A stretch of 64,000 nucleotides of DNA, from assembly GCF_000160035.2 (NCBI RefSeq), contig NZ_KI535370.1, positions 145,159-209,158 on the forward strand, in the 5' to 3' direction. Each line of letters begins with the position of its first letter. Position 1 is the first letter of the stretch. This document shows, piece by piece, positions 18,464 through 27,278 of this stretch. The position numbers and the translations under genes are program-made. The stretch comes from Catonella morbi ATCC 51271 (GTDB lineage Bacteria; Bacillota; Clostridia; Lachnospirales; Lachnospiraceae). The notes under the pieces were generated by a model, which was given only the letters and a program-made list of their open reading frames with translations, was not told where the DNA came from and made no database searches.

Positions 18464-19390
18464 TCAACCTTTTACCGCACCTATTGTAAGACCTGTTACA
18501 AAGTATCTCTGGAAGAACGGATAAGCACAGGCTATAGGAACTACTATAACTATAGCGATCGCCATTCTTACCGATTCTTTTGGCATATTTGCAAGATACT
18601 GCTGTATACTTACTCCGCCATCTGGATTACTTGCAAGGAACTGTATGTTCTTAACCATACTGTTAAGCAAAGCCTGAAGTGATATCAAATCTTTGTTTCT
18701 TATGTAAAGAGATGATAAGAACCAGTCATTCCAGTAACCGAAACTTAAGAAAAGTCCTATCGTAGCTATTACCGGCTTAGATATAGGAAGCACTATCTTA
18801 TTAAATATTCCAAGCTGTGTAGCCCCGTCTATCTTTGCTGACTCTATTACAGAATCCGGTATTGTTGTTCTGAAAAATGTTTTACATATAATAATATTGA
18901 AAGATGAGACCGCAAGCGGAAGTATCAGCGCCAAAAGCGTATCACTCAAGTTTAAGAGCTTGTCATTTACAACATAGCTTGCCGCAAGTCCACCATTGAA
19001 TATCATCGGAATAAATATTACCCAAGTATAAAAACTCTGTAATTTGTAGCTTTTTCTTGAAAGCACATATCCCATGGAAGTTGTAAGTCCAAGTCCGAGT
19101 AATGTTCCTCCGATAGTAACAAGTACTGAAATCCATAAGGCTTTAAGTATCATCATCCTTTCTTTCCAAAGATAGATATAAGCCGCATCAGATAACTCTG
19201 CCGGGAAGAAGCTGTAGCCAAATTTGGCAAGTGATGCTTCAGAGGATATTGAGATAATGAACACGAAAATTACAGGCACTATACACATTAAGGATAAAAT
19301 TATAAATATTATATTGAATACAATATTTGTTCCGGACTTTATTTGGTTCAGTCCTTTACCTTTCTTAATAACTTTATTATCCACTTTCAT
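18464..19390 (-). CDS. Carbohydrate ABC importer permease, YtcP type
   Basis: A 308-residue inner-membrane protein with six predicted helices. The cytoplasmic coupling loop SAKIDGATQLGIFNKIVLPI is the EAA motif that docks the ATPase. It starts eight bases after the partner permease stops and is followed by the binding-protein gene, so the three form one transcript. No ATPase gene is present. CUT1-type importers like this usually borrow a shared MsmK/UgpC-type ATPase encoded elsewhere. Confidence 0.92.
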   Translation of the reverse strand: MKVDNKVIKKGKGLNQIKSGTNIVFNIIFIILSLMCIVPVIFVFIISISSEASLAKFGYSFFPAELSDAAYIYLWKERMMILKALWISVLVTIGGTLLGLGLTTSMGYVLSRKSYKLQSFYTWVIFIPMIFNGGLAASYVVNDKLLNLSDTLLALILPLAVSSFNIIICKTFFRTTIPDSVIESAKIDGATQLGIFNKIVLPISKPVIATIGLFLSFGYWNDWFLSSLYIRNKDLISLQALLNSMVKNIQFLASNPDGGVSIQQYLANMPKESVRMAIAIVIVVPIACAYPFFQRYFVTGLTIGAVKG

Positions 19391-19398
19391 TCTCCTTA

Positions 19399-20361
19399 TT
19401 AGATGATTGCCTGTTCTTTATTTATCTTCTTAACCACAAAGTTTGCAGCAAGAATTGTTATACAGCAAGCCACTGACTGTGCCACCGAAGCTGCCGCAGT
19501 CTTTCCTATAGGAACATTGGACTGCAATGCATTATATACATAGGTGTCAAAAGTTGATGCCACATCATGTAATGATGCCGGTATCTGCTGTGTTACCTGA
19601 TAAAAAAGTCCGAAGTCTGAGTAGAAAATTCTGCCTACATTTAATATGAACATCATTATTATAACCGACTTAAGACTTGGCAGAGTAATGTACTTGGTCT
19701 GCTGCCACTTACTTGCTCCGTCTATAACCGCAGCCTCATAAAGACTCGAATCTATACCTGTTATGCAGGCAAGATAAACTACCATGCTGTAACCTATACT
19801 CTTCCACTGCTGCATAAATATCAGTATAAACGGCCAGTATTTAGGCTCCGAGTACCAGTTTACCTTTTCTAAGCCTATCGAGCTTAAAATATTGTTTACA
19901 AATCCCTTATCCTGGCTGAGGAAGGCATATACAAAATAACTTACAACTACCCAGGACATAAAGTGAGGCAGGAACATCATTGTCTGATATACCTTAGACT
20001 TTATTCTGCTGTGTATGAGACTTATCATTATAGCCAAAGTAACCGGTATAATAATTCCAAGTATAATAAATACAATGTTATAAGCTATAGTGTTTCTTAA
20101 TAAAAGTAAAAAGTCATTTGAATTAACAAAATACTTAAAATTCTTTAACCATACCCACTTACTTTGAAAAAGACTCTGTAAGAATCCCGCTCTCGGTTTA
20201 AGTCTGAATTCCTTGAAAGCAATTATTATACCGAACATAGGTAAGTAACAAAAACATACATACCATATGAATGTAGGTATACCAAGTATAGTAAGCTCGG
20301 TATCGTCCCTGGTCCACTTTTTCTTTCTCTTAGGCAGTGTAGTTTCTTTTTTACTGCTCAT
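19399..20361 (-). CDS. Carbohydrate ABC importer permease, LplB type
   Basis: A 320-residue membrane protein with a charged start (MSSKKETTLPKRKKKWTRDD) and six helices. The EAA loop reads YEAAVIDGASKWQQTKYITL. It is the first gene of the importer operon, starting at ATG 20361 behind AGGAGGAATAT. It pairs with the YtcP-type permease to form the transmembrane channel. Confidence 0.92.
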   Translation of the reverse strand: MSSKKETTLPKRKKKWTRDDTELTILGIPTFIWYVCFCYLPMFGIIIAFKEFRLKPRAGFLQSLFQSKWVWLKNFKYFVNSNDFLLLLRNTIAYNIVFIILGIIIPVTLAIMISLIHSRIKSKVYQTMMFLPHFMSWVVVSYFVYAFLSQDKGFVNNILSSIGLEKVNWYSEPKYWPFILIFMQQWKSIGYSMVVYLACITGIDSSLYEAAVIDGASKWQQTKYITLPSLKSVIIMMFILNVGRIFYSDFGLFYQVTQQIPASLHDVASTFDTYVYNALQSNVPIGKTAAASVAQSVACCITILAANFVVKKINKEQAII

Positions 20362-20429
20362 TTATATTCCTCCTGCTTATATTGTAGAAGTATCCTAAAT
20401 AATGCCCTTCTGTTTTCCATCTGATTAAC

Positions 20430-20458
20430 ATATTATCATATTAATTAACATTTTGCAA
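20430..20458 (-). promoter_or_regulatory. Promoter of the importer operon
   Basis: On the minus strand TTGCAA (20453-20458) and TAATAT (20430-20435) are 17 bases apart. The spacer and its flanks contain repeated TTAACAT-type words (20425-20452), similar to those near lacI. The remaining gap to 20600 is AT-rich and holds nothing else I can name. Confidence 0.5.
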
Positions 20459-20610
20459 CATTTTATTTAATAATTTGTTTTCAATTAAACATTATTTTTA
20501 ACATTATACCTATAACTCATGTATAACTTTACTAAGAGCCCGCAAAAATTTAGCTAAATATACTGTAATATTTTTTTGTACAGTATTTTTATCTTGAGCT
20601 TAGCCTTTAA

Positions 20611-20745
20611 AAAAGTGTGTGCCCGCACACACTTCGCGCGCGAGCGGTGCCGCAAGGTAAACTTCCCTACCGCGAGTCCGGCATCCCTCGGAGAGATTTT
20701 TGTTTAATAGGAAATTTCTTTGAAATTTCCTATTAAACAAAAAAA
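20611..20745. repeat. Structured intergenic element, copy 1
   Basis: About 135 GC-richer bases in an AT-rich gap. Order: a perfect hairpin GTGTGTGC-cc-GCACACAC (20615-20632), then GCGCGCGAGCGG, then a core with AAACTTCCCTACC and CATCCCTCGGAGAGAT. It closes with a perfect 17-base stem around TTT, GTTTAATAGGAAATTTC (20702-20718) with its complement to 20738. The same order occurs at 24006-24140, and a diverged form at 45909-46030. There is no open reading frame. It borders the GH20 terminator. Confidence 0.85.
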
Positions 20746-20784
20746 GCAAGGTTCTTTAACAATAATAGTCAAATCCCCTTGCTT
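20744..20784 (-). terminator. Terminator of the GH20 gene
   Basis: AAGCAAGG (20744-20751) and CCTTGCTT (20777-20784) form the stem. On the minus strand the stem is followed by seven T. It lies 25 bases after the GH20 stop and abuts structured element copy 1. Confidence 0.75.
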
Positions 20785-20808
20785 TCCATGTTATTTTCCG
20801 GATCAGTT

Positions 20809-22710
20809 TTACAGGCCTCTAAGTTTGTCAGCATACCGGAATACAACTTTAGAAACTCTGCTAAGCAAACTTTCCTTAGAGTCAGCCCTGTATATGCCCT
20901 TATACCTCATAAACCAAATCTCAAGTTCTTCTGCTAGCAGTTTTTTGTCTTCCTCAGATGTGCTCTCAGGCATGACTACTGCCTTACCTATCTTGTTCCA
21001 GATATCAATTCCTATTATAGCATTATCAGCTTTGTCAAACTCTGCTTTGTTTGAACTATCCATTGTGATAAACGCTTTTCTGAGTTCTTTTCTAAGATTA
21101 TAAAGCTCGCAGGAAGCCTTATCTACAGCCTCAATATTTTCCTTAAATCTCTCAAGTCTTTCTGTTAAAGCCTTATGACTTGAAAAACCATGCGGAGCTG
21201 TTTTCTCATCAAACCTTCCTTCTTCCGCAAAACCTTCATACAACAGTACGCAACTCCACCAGTCAAAAATTTGGTTAAGTGATGCCTTCTCAAGTAATTC
21301 CAAATATGTTTCAGTACAATCACCGTATTCAATCTTCGATATTGCTTTATTTAATTCTTCTTTACCTATGGCGGCTTCTCCCGAATATGCATCTAAATTC
21401 CAGGTAAATACTCCGCCATATATAATTCCCGGTACAGCAAATGATGGATTATTTATATGCCCAAAATCTCCCCATTCGGTATTCAAAAGACCTATTGCTT
21501 TATACTTTCTTGCATAGCCGCTAAGTGTTTTTATATTTGAATATGCCGTATCAATCCTGTTTATAAGTGTATTCCAGCCACACACACCCGGACAAAGATA
21601 CAGATTTGCTCCAACCTCAGCAATAGGTTTACAGATATCATCCTTCTGCTCAGCCATATATCCCCAGGCCATGCAGATGGTCTCCTTCGGAAGTTCCTTT
21701 ATAAATTCAGGAAATTTACAAATTATATCTCCCCAGAACATTGGTACTTTTCCCTTGGCTACTATATATTCACAGAGCTTTTTCAAAAATTCAAGATACA
21801 TTCTGTCGGTTCCTATTTTTTCAGCCAGCTCTTTAGACCTTCCCTTACCCAGGTCAAAGGTCTCATCCGCACAAATATTTACCAGCTTTGAACTAAAAAG
21901 AGGTAAATATTCGTCAAGCATCCTCTTAACTACTTCAAACGAACGCTCATCCGCAACATTTACAGTATGGTGCTGCATCTTTTCCCAAAAAGAAAACGGC
22001 TTACCTGCGGCATTTTCAAACTCACAAATATCCTCATAGCTTTTGGTCCTGAGAAGTTCATACAAATGTCCGAAACTTGCAAGTGAAGGCACAAAATCTA
22101 TATCCCTGTCTTTGCAATATTTGTCAATCTCCATTATTTCCTCAGGAGTAAGCACACTATCCTCTCTCCACATTTCAGAAAATCCTCTGAATGCAAAGGA
22201 TTGTTCTATATAAAGCTGATACTGATTAATCTTATACCTTGAGAGCAGGTCTATCTGTCTTTTTATAGTCTCAAGCTTAAAGCTCCTTCCTCTTGCCTGA
22301 TCCATATAAAAACCTCTTGCGGCTATATCCGGTTTATCTTCTATATGAAGTGCAGGCAATAAGGCTCCTTTATTTCTTATAATCTGGCAAAGAGTCTGAA
22401 TACCGTAACCTACTCCGGCTCTGTCCCTGCCTAAAATCTCGATTTTATCTTCTGTAATTGAAAGTACATAGCTCTGTGCAGGCAATGCATTCACCAGTCT
22501 TAAACTTACATCTCCCTTTTTTGCTGCTCCCGCAGTTATTTCAGCTTCTATCCCCGCAAAATTCATCCACTCATTTTTAAGAATCACAGGTAAAGCCCAG
22601 CCTGTAGTTATTTTCAACTCTTCGCTTTCTGCAACAATTCTCAACCCTGACTCAGCTAAAAACTCTCCTTTGGTTTCTGCAAGTTTTTTCGGTTTTGGTA
22701 AAATATACAT
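20809..22710 (-). CDS. Beta-N-acetylhexosaminidase, glycoside hydrolase family 20
   Basis: A 633-residue protein without signal peptide, so cytoplasmic. The N-terminal GH20b-like domain (about 1-125) ends at GYGIQTLCQII. The barrel begins ARGFYMDQARGRSF, and NICADETFDLGKG near residue 266 contains the Asp-Glu catalytic pair typical of substrate-assisted GH20 enzymes. A helical C-terminal extension (about 460-633) is longer than in many members. It removes terminal GlcNAc or GalNAc. It has its own terminator and is divergent from the LacI regulator, 261 bases away. Confidence 0.88.
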   Translation of the reverse strand: MYILPKPKKLAETKGEFLAESGLRIVAESEELKITTGWALPVILKNEWMNFAGIEAEITAGAAKKGDVSLRLVNALPAQSYVLSITEDKIEILGRDRAGVGYGIQTLCQIIRNKGALLPALHIEDKPDIAARGFYMDQARGRSFKLETIKRQIDLLSRYKINQYQLYIEQSFAFRGFSEMWREDSVLTPEEIMEIDKYCKDRDIDFVPSLASFGHLYELLRTKSYEDICEFENAAGKPFSFWEKMQHHTVNVADERSFEVVKRMLDEYLPLFSSKLVNICADETFDLGKGRSKELAEKIGTDRMYLEFLKKLCEYIVAKGKVPMFWGDIICKFPEFIKELPKETICMAWGYMAEQKDDICKPIAEVGANLYLCPGVCGWNTLINRIDTAYSNIKTLSGYARKYKAIGLLNTEWGDFGHINNPSFAVPGIIYGGVFTWNLDAYSGEAAIGKEELNKAISKIEYGDCTETYLELLEKASLNQIFDWWSCVLLYEGFAEEGRFDEKTAPHGFSSHKALTERLERFKENIEAVDKASCELYNLRKELRKAFITMDSSNKAEFDKADNAIIGIDIWNKIGKAVVMPESTSEEDKKLLAEELEIWFMRYKGIYRADSKESLLSRVSKVVFRYADKLRGL

Positions 22711-22819
22711 ATTTTATACTCCTTCATTTAATATTTTTAATACTTTTACTAATTGAATAGTAATATGTAATTAAAAATTTTGCAAGCTGTTTTGTAAATA
22801 ATTAGAATTAAATTTAATA

Positions 22820-22862
22820 TTGACATTTACTACTAAATTTTATTATACTTAACATAAGTTAA
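22820..22862 (+). promoter_or_regulatory. lacI promoter with overlapping palindrome
   Basis: TTGACA (22820-22825) and TATACT (22844-22849) are 18 bases apart. TTAAC-ATAA-GTTAA (22849-22862) overlaps the -10 end and start point, and AACATT-N8-AATGTT follows at about 22873-22892. These are candidate operators in the gap shared by GH20 and lacI. Confidence 0.45.
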
Positions 22863-22971
22863 CAAAAAAATTAACATTATTAATAGAATGTTGCTTTAAA
22901 TTTGAAACAACTTATTTTATTCAGAATATTTTTTGTGTTGTTTAACTAAACGCGGAAAGGTAGATTGACAA

Positions 22972-23997
22972 ATGGGCAAAGTAACAATGCAGGATGTTGC
23001 AGATGCACTCGGGGTTTCCAGAGTCAGTGTATGGAAAGTTTTTAATGAGCAGCCGGGGGTTTCTGACTCGCTTAAAAACAGTATTATGGAAATGGCAGCA
23101 AAACTTGGTTATAACGGGCTTGTACACACAAGTACCGCTGCAGAAACAGGAAGCAAATATAAAAATGTTTCTCTCGTAGTTTCAAGACCGGATTCTTCCG
23201 TATTTTGGACTGATATTATCCACAGCATAGCTAAAGAGCTTGCCTTACATAATGTAAATCTTATGTACACCTATATGCCAAGCTCTTATAACGAGAATTT
23301 TCAGCTGCCTGATATATTAACAGGTGGTGATATCAGCGGAATTATAGTTCTCAATCTTTATGATAAACATATTATAAAGAGAATAACCAGACTGGAAACT
23401 CCTAAGGTCTTCCTCGATACAGTCCCTTCCATAACAGAAAAAATACTGGGCTGTGATTTAGTATTGATAGAAGGTCGAAATTCTATATCAGAAATAGTAG
23501 ATGATACTGTAAAAAGAGGCTGTACCAGACTTGGTTTTGTCGGAGACGTAAATTATGCCAGAACCAACCTTGAACGCTATTACGGATATACCGACGGGAT
23601 TGCAATGCACAATATCCCTCTCGAACCGGATATCTGCTTAACCGATACAATAAGCATATCCGGTTATCAAAGCAGGATTTTTAATTTCCTCGATTCTATA
23701 AAAGAAATGCCTGATGCTTTCATCTGTGTAAGTGACTATGTTGCACAATATGTAGCCATGTACATATCTAAGTATCCTGAGCGTTTTTCTAAACCTATAC
23801 TCCTAACAGGCTTTGACGGAAATAAGGAATATGTAAGCGTTGCAGATAAGATAACAACAGCAAATGTCAGCACCAGGCACCTCGGAAAAAAACTTGCTCT
23901 GCAGATACTTTACAGGATGGATTGTCCTAATGCCCCAAGAGAGACTATATATGTACATCCTGAAATTACCTATCTTAGTTCGATTTTCCCTAACTAA
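22972..23997 (+). CDS. LacI-family transcriptional regulator
   Basis: A 341-residue repressor. The N-terminal helix-turn-helix reads TMQDVADALGVSRVSVWKVF (residues 5-24). The hinge region is near residues 48-62, and a periplasmic-binding-like effector domain follows, with FVGDVNYARTNLERYYGY and TGFDGNKEY. It is transcribed away from the GH20 and importer genes and is the obvious candidate to control the glycan locus by sensing a sugar product. The coding region ends 13 bases before structured element copy 2, which would be its 3' untranslated region. Confidence 0.93.
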   Translation: MGKVTMQDVADALGVSRVSVWKVFNEQPGVSDSLKNSIMEMAAKLGYNGLVHTSTAAETGSKYKNVSLVVSRPDSSVFWTDIIHSIAKELALHNVNLMYTYMPSSYNENFQLPDILTGGDISGIIVLNLYDKHIIKRITRLETPKVFLDTVPSITEKILGCDLVLIEGRNSISEIVDDTVKRGCTRLGFVGDVNYARTNLERYYGYTDGIAMHNIPLEPDICLTDTISISGYQSRIFNFLDSIKEMPDAFICVSDYVAQYVAMYISKYPERFSKPILLTGFDGNKEYVSVADKITTANVSTRHLGKKLALQILYRMDCPNAPRETIYVHPEITYLSSIFPN

Positions 23998-24005
23998 GAA
24001 AACAG

Positions 24006-24140
24006 AAAAGTGTGTGCTTGCACACACTACGCGCGCGAGCGGTACCGCAAGGCAAACTTCCCTACCGTGAGCTGCGCATCCCTCGGAGAGATTTAAGTTT
24101 AATAGGTAATTTTGAAGAAATTTCCTATTAAACTTAAAAA
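24006..24140. repeat. Structured intergenic element, copy 2
   Basis: Same order of parts as copy 1: GTGTGTGC-tt-GCACACAC (from 24010), GCGCGCGAGCGGTACCGCAA, the core AAACTTCCCTACC and CATCCCTCGGAGAGAT, then GTTTAATAGG...CCTATTAAAC (24097-24133). It lies between the convergent ends of lacI and the CmpB-like gene and runs straight into a bidirectional terminator. Confidence 0.85.
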
Positions 24141-24171
24141 AGCTATGCAAACACGCTGCATAGCCTTTTTT
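24137..24171 (+). terminator. Bidirectional terminator after lacI
   Basis: GCTATGCA (24142-24149) and TGCATAGC (24157-24164) form the stem, with T-runs on both strands. The right T-run touches the stop codon of the facing gene. Confidence 0.8.
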
Positions 24172-24763
24172 AGCTCCATCTTGATTTAAAAGATTTAACT
24201 CTTTCCTCTATTTTTTCTTTCTTTTCTTCAAGGTCAATATCAAATACCTTCATAAACTGAATTGCATAGTCTACAAAAACCAAAAAGAATACAACGCTTA
24301 TAATAACAATCCCCTGATCTTTGTGTATACGGTCAACAAGGTCATACACCGCATTCTGAAGAAAATACACTATTCCAAGAGCATAAAATCCCCAAGCTAT
24401 TGTACTTTCAAGACAAATAATTCCCTTATAGTTAAATGGTTTATCATTATAGTCCCACCAAAGTGAGCCTAAAAACTTTATCATTAGTTTTCCTACAATA
24501 AACTCAAATATAGTCGCTGATATGGCTCCAACAATATATATGCCAAGATAATTGCCTTTAAGAGGACTGAGCATAATATAGCCAACCAAAGCCCCTACAC
24601 CGTAAATCGGGCAAAATGGTCCTTTTCCAAATCCTCTGTTGGTTATTTTCCTATTGCAAAAGGACATATAAATTGACTCAACAAGCCACCCCAGCATACT
24701 GTAGATAATAAATGCACCAACTAAATGATAAAGGTCAGTGTCAAATATTTCTCTTTCCCACAT
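24170..24763 (-). CDS. CmpB-type (putative ABC transporter type IV) membrane protein
   Basis: A 197-residue membrane protein with about five helices and the conserved segment GFGKGPFCPIYGVGAL (about 44-59), typical of the ABC_trans_CmpB family found across Firmicutes. The C-terminus is a charged cytoplasmic tail. The transport role is only a family label, since no ATPase or partner gene is nearby. It lies 22 bases downstream of nrdR, so it may be the last gene read from the division operon. Confidence 0.8.
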   Translation of the reverse strand: MWEREIFDTDLYHLVGAFIIYSMLGWLVESIYMSFCNRKITNRGFGKGPFCPIYGVGALVGYIMLSPLKGNYLGIYIVGAISATIFEFIVGKLMIKFLGSLWWDYNDKPFNYKGIICLESTIAWGFYALGIVYFLQNAVYDLVDRIHKDQGIVIISVVFFLVFVDYAIQFMKVFDIDLEEKKEKIEERVKSFKSRWS

Positions 24764-24784
24764 CTGCTAATAATCACTCCTTTG

Positions 24785-25231
24785 TTATAATAACTTTTCC
24801 AATTCATCCTTAAAAGTATTTACATCCTTAAATTCTCTGTAAACAGATGCAAATCTCACATAAGCCACCTGATCCAGTTCCTTAAGTCTTTCCATAACTA
24901 TTTCACCAATTTCAGAACTGGAAATCTCTTTCACTCCTTTGTTGAATATAGCATTCTCTATATCTTCTACACAGGCATTTATTTCCTCTACAGGAACAGG
25001 ACGCTTATGGCAGGATCTAAATACTCCGGATTCAATTTTTGATCTGTCATAGGTTTCCCTTGTTTGATCTTTTTTAATCACAACCAAAGGAATAGTTTCA
25101 ACTTTTTCATAGGTTGTAAATCTCTTATTGCAACTATCGCATTGTCTTCTTCTTCTAATTGTAGAGTTATCATCCGAAGGTCTTGAGTCTATAACCCTCG
25201 TGTCTTCATTACCGCAAAATGGACATTTCAT
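24785..25231 (-). CDS. nrdR: Transcriptional repressor NrdR
   Basis: A 148-residue repressor of ribonucleotide reductase genes. The N-terminal zinc ribbon has CPFCG and CDSCNKRF, flanking the Arg-rich RRRRQ. An ATP-cone domain follows (IPLVVIKKDQTRETYDRSKI), sensing ATP/dATP. ATG 25231 is chosen because GGGAGG lies six bases upstream. It directly follows ftsZ. One likely target, nrdA, is at the left edge of the window. Confidence 0.96.
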   Translation of the reverse strand: MKCPFCGNEDTRVIDSRPSDDNSTIRRRRQCDSCNKRFTTYEKVETIPLVVIKKDQTRETYDRSKIESGVFRSCHKRPVPVEEINACVEDIENAIFNKGVKEISSSEIGEIVMERLKELDQVAYVRFASVYREFKDVNTFKDELEKLL

Positions 25232-25258
25232 CCCCAACCTCCCAAACAGAACAGAGTT

Positions 25259-26416
25259 TTACTTTCTTCCTTTTATAAGGAATTCAGGAATTTTAATATC
25301 TGTATTATTAGAGTCATTTGTTATCTTCTCGGCAGCAGTTGTTTTTTCCGTAACCGAAGAAGTTCTCGCAGTCTGCCTTCCGGAGGATGAGAATCCTGTC
25401 CTTCCAATACCTGTCCTGGTCGGAACAGTTTTCTTTACAGGTTCGGTAACTGTCTTTCCTTCCTCACTCAGTCCGGTAGCAATTACAGTAACAGTAACCT
25501 GGTCTTTATCAGTTGCATCATATTTTGAACCGTAAATAATATTTACGTCACTCTCATCTCCTATCATTTCCTGAAGATGATCTACTGCATCAGCAATCTC
25601 CTGCATAATGATGTCTCCGTAGAAGTTTACAATCATGTCTGTTGCACCTGCAATGCTGATATCAAGCAACGGGCTCTCTGCAGCAATCTTAACTGCCTCA
25701 AGACATCTGTTTTCTCCTGTACCCACACCGATACCGATATGTGCAAGTCCCTTATCTTTCATTACGGTACTTACGTCAGCGAAGTCAAGGCTAACATCAG
25801 CATCCTCCGCAATCAGATCTGTAATTCCCTGAACACCCTGTCTGAGAACCTCATCTGCCTTGGCAAAAGCTTCCGGCTGGGTAGTCCTGCGATCCATAAT
25901 CTCAAGCAATTTCTCATTCTGTATAACTATGAGTGTATCTACTACCTCACTCATCTTGGTTATTCCCATCTCAGCATTTCTTGACCTTCTTGGGCCTTCA
26001 AATCTGAACGGTCTGGTAACAACACCTACTGTAAGAATTCCCATTTCTTTAGCAATTTCAGCTACTACAGGAGCAGCTCCGGTACCGGTTCCTCCACCCA
26101 TTCCACAGGTAACAAATACCATGTCCGCACCGCTAAGTGCAGCCATAATATCCTCTCTGCTCTCCTCAGCGGCTTTTTCACCAACTTCAGGTTTTGCTCC
26201 GGCTCCGAGTCCCTTGGTGAGTTTCTCACCAATCTGGATACAGGTAGGAGCAGTACAGGAAATCAACTGTTGCTTATCTGTATTAATACTAATAAACTCA
26301 ACTCCCGCAACACCCTCACAAATCATTCTATCAATAGCATTATTTCCTGCTCCGCCAACTCCGACTACTATAATTCTGCAAGTTCCGGAATCTCTCTCAT
26401 CTTTTATCTCTACCAA
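25259..26416 (-). CDS. ftsZ: Cell division GTPase FtsZ
   Basis: A 385-residue tubulin homologue that forms the division ring. [13 protein letters not shown] (about 17-29) begins the nucleotide-binding domain. The signature [11 protein letters not shown] is at about 105-115, and the acidic T7 loop is around 205-212. A Ser/Thr/Arg-rich linker leads to the C-terminal peptide [13 protein letters not shown], which binds membrane tethers. The start appears to be TTG 26416, with GGAGGAG six bases before it. No ftsA is adjacent. It is the penultimate gene of the cluster before nrdR. Confidence 0.98.
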   Translation of the reverse strand: MVEIKDERDSGTCRIIVVGVGGAGNNAIDRMICEGVAGVEFISINTDKQQLISCTAPTCIQIGEKLTKGLGAGAKPEVGEKAAEESREDIMAALSGADMVFVTCGMGGGTGTGAAPVVAEIAKEMGILTVGVVTRPFRFEGPRRSRNAEMGITKMSEVVDTLIVIQNEKLLEIMDRRTTQPEAFAKADEVLRQGVQGITDLIAEDADVSLDFADVSTVMKDKGLAHIGIGVGTGENRCLEAVKIAAESPLLDISIAGATDMIVNFYGDIIMQEIADAVDHLQEMIGDESDVNIIYGSKYDATDKDQVTVTVIATGLSEEGKTVTEPVKKTVPTRTGIGRTGFSSSGRQTARTSSVTEKTTAAEKITNDSNNTDIKIPEFLIKGRK

Positions 26417-26531
26417 GGTCTTCTCCTCCTACAAATTCATTACACATATTACAATAATTCAAAACATTGATATATTATCCCACTTAATGATATACATTCC
26501 AGCCAAAATAATCAAGGTTTTTTTACAAATT

Positions 26532-27245
26532 TTATGATTTATCTGCTTCAAAAATTACTCTTTTGTTTTTTTCCGAAAAATCCTCCATATGCAAAGTCCC
26601 TTTCATGCCTTTAGTTTTAGATAATAATTCAACTAAATTTGATATTTGTTCATCAAAATGTTTTCTTTTGCCAAGTATTATCTTAACATTTCCATTGTAC
26701 AGCTTTATAGACAGATTTTTTTCGAATTCTATTTTATCTATATTAATCTTATACTTTTTTATCAGCTGCGTAATATTAAGTGTCAGCTCAAATACTTCCT
26801 TATTCTTAGCAGTTATAGGTTTATTAAATACTGCAGCTTCATAGCTTATACCTGTTACTGCAGGAAGCCCCTTCCTTCTTTTTGTTATGCTTCCCACCAT
26901 AATTCCGTCTTTATCAAAGCAAATATATTCACCCATGTATGGCAGACAGCCCACAACTTCTTTTTCAATGGCAGCAACCGTAAGGCTGTGAAATCCCGTC
27001 AAGTCTACCTCAAGTTCGTCAACAAAAGGAATTGTTATACTTTTATCATATTTAATTTTAAAATATGTTAATATTGTATTACCGCCTATATAATATTTTT
27101 TTAATTCATTCTTAAGTTTTTCTTCCGTATAATACGTATTTCCTTTTACTTTCACCTCCTCAAGAGTTGAAGACATAATAACCCCGGAAGCTGTCAGTAT
27201 AAGTATAAAAAATATTAAAAAAATTATTCTAATCTTATTACGCAT
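26532..27245 (-). CDS. ftsQ: Cell division protein FtsQ/DivIB
   Basis: A 237-residue bitopic protein with an N-terminal membrane helix (about 4-24). A POTRA domain starts at LEEVKVKGNTYYTEEKL, and an FtsQ beta domain follows (GLPAVTGI at about 126). It links FtsL/FtsB-type proteins to the septal synthase. Sequence conservation is low, as usual for the family. Position between ftsW and ftsZ supports the call. Confidence 0.88.
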   Translation of the reverse strand: MRNKIRIIFLIFFILILTASGVIMSSTLEEVKVKGNTYYTEEKLKNELKKYYIGGNTILTYFKIKYDKSITIPFVDELEVDLTGFHSLTVAAIEKEVVGCLPYMGEYICFDKDGIMVGSITKRRKGLPAVTGISYEAAVFNKPITAKNKEVFELTLNITQLIKKYKINIDKIEFEKNLSIKLYNGNVKIILGKRKHFDEQISNLVELLSKTKGMKGTLHMEDFSEKNKRVIFEADKS

Positions 27246-27278
27246 ATATACTCCCGGTTATTCTAACTTTAATATCTG

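Noticed and set aside
25860..26537. 225-residue plus-strand frame opposite ftsZ
   Set aside because: It is fully antisense to ftsZ, has a Pro/Ser/Ala-rich composition typical of a shadow frame, and no ribosome site.
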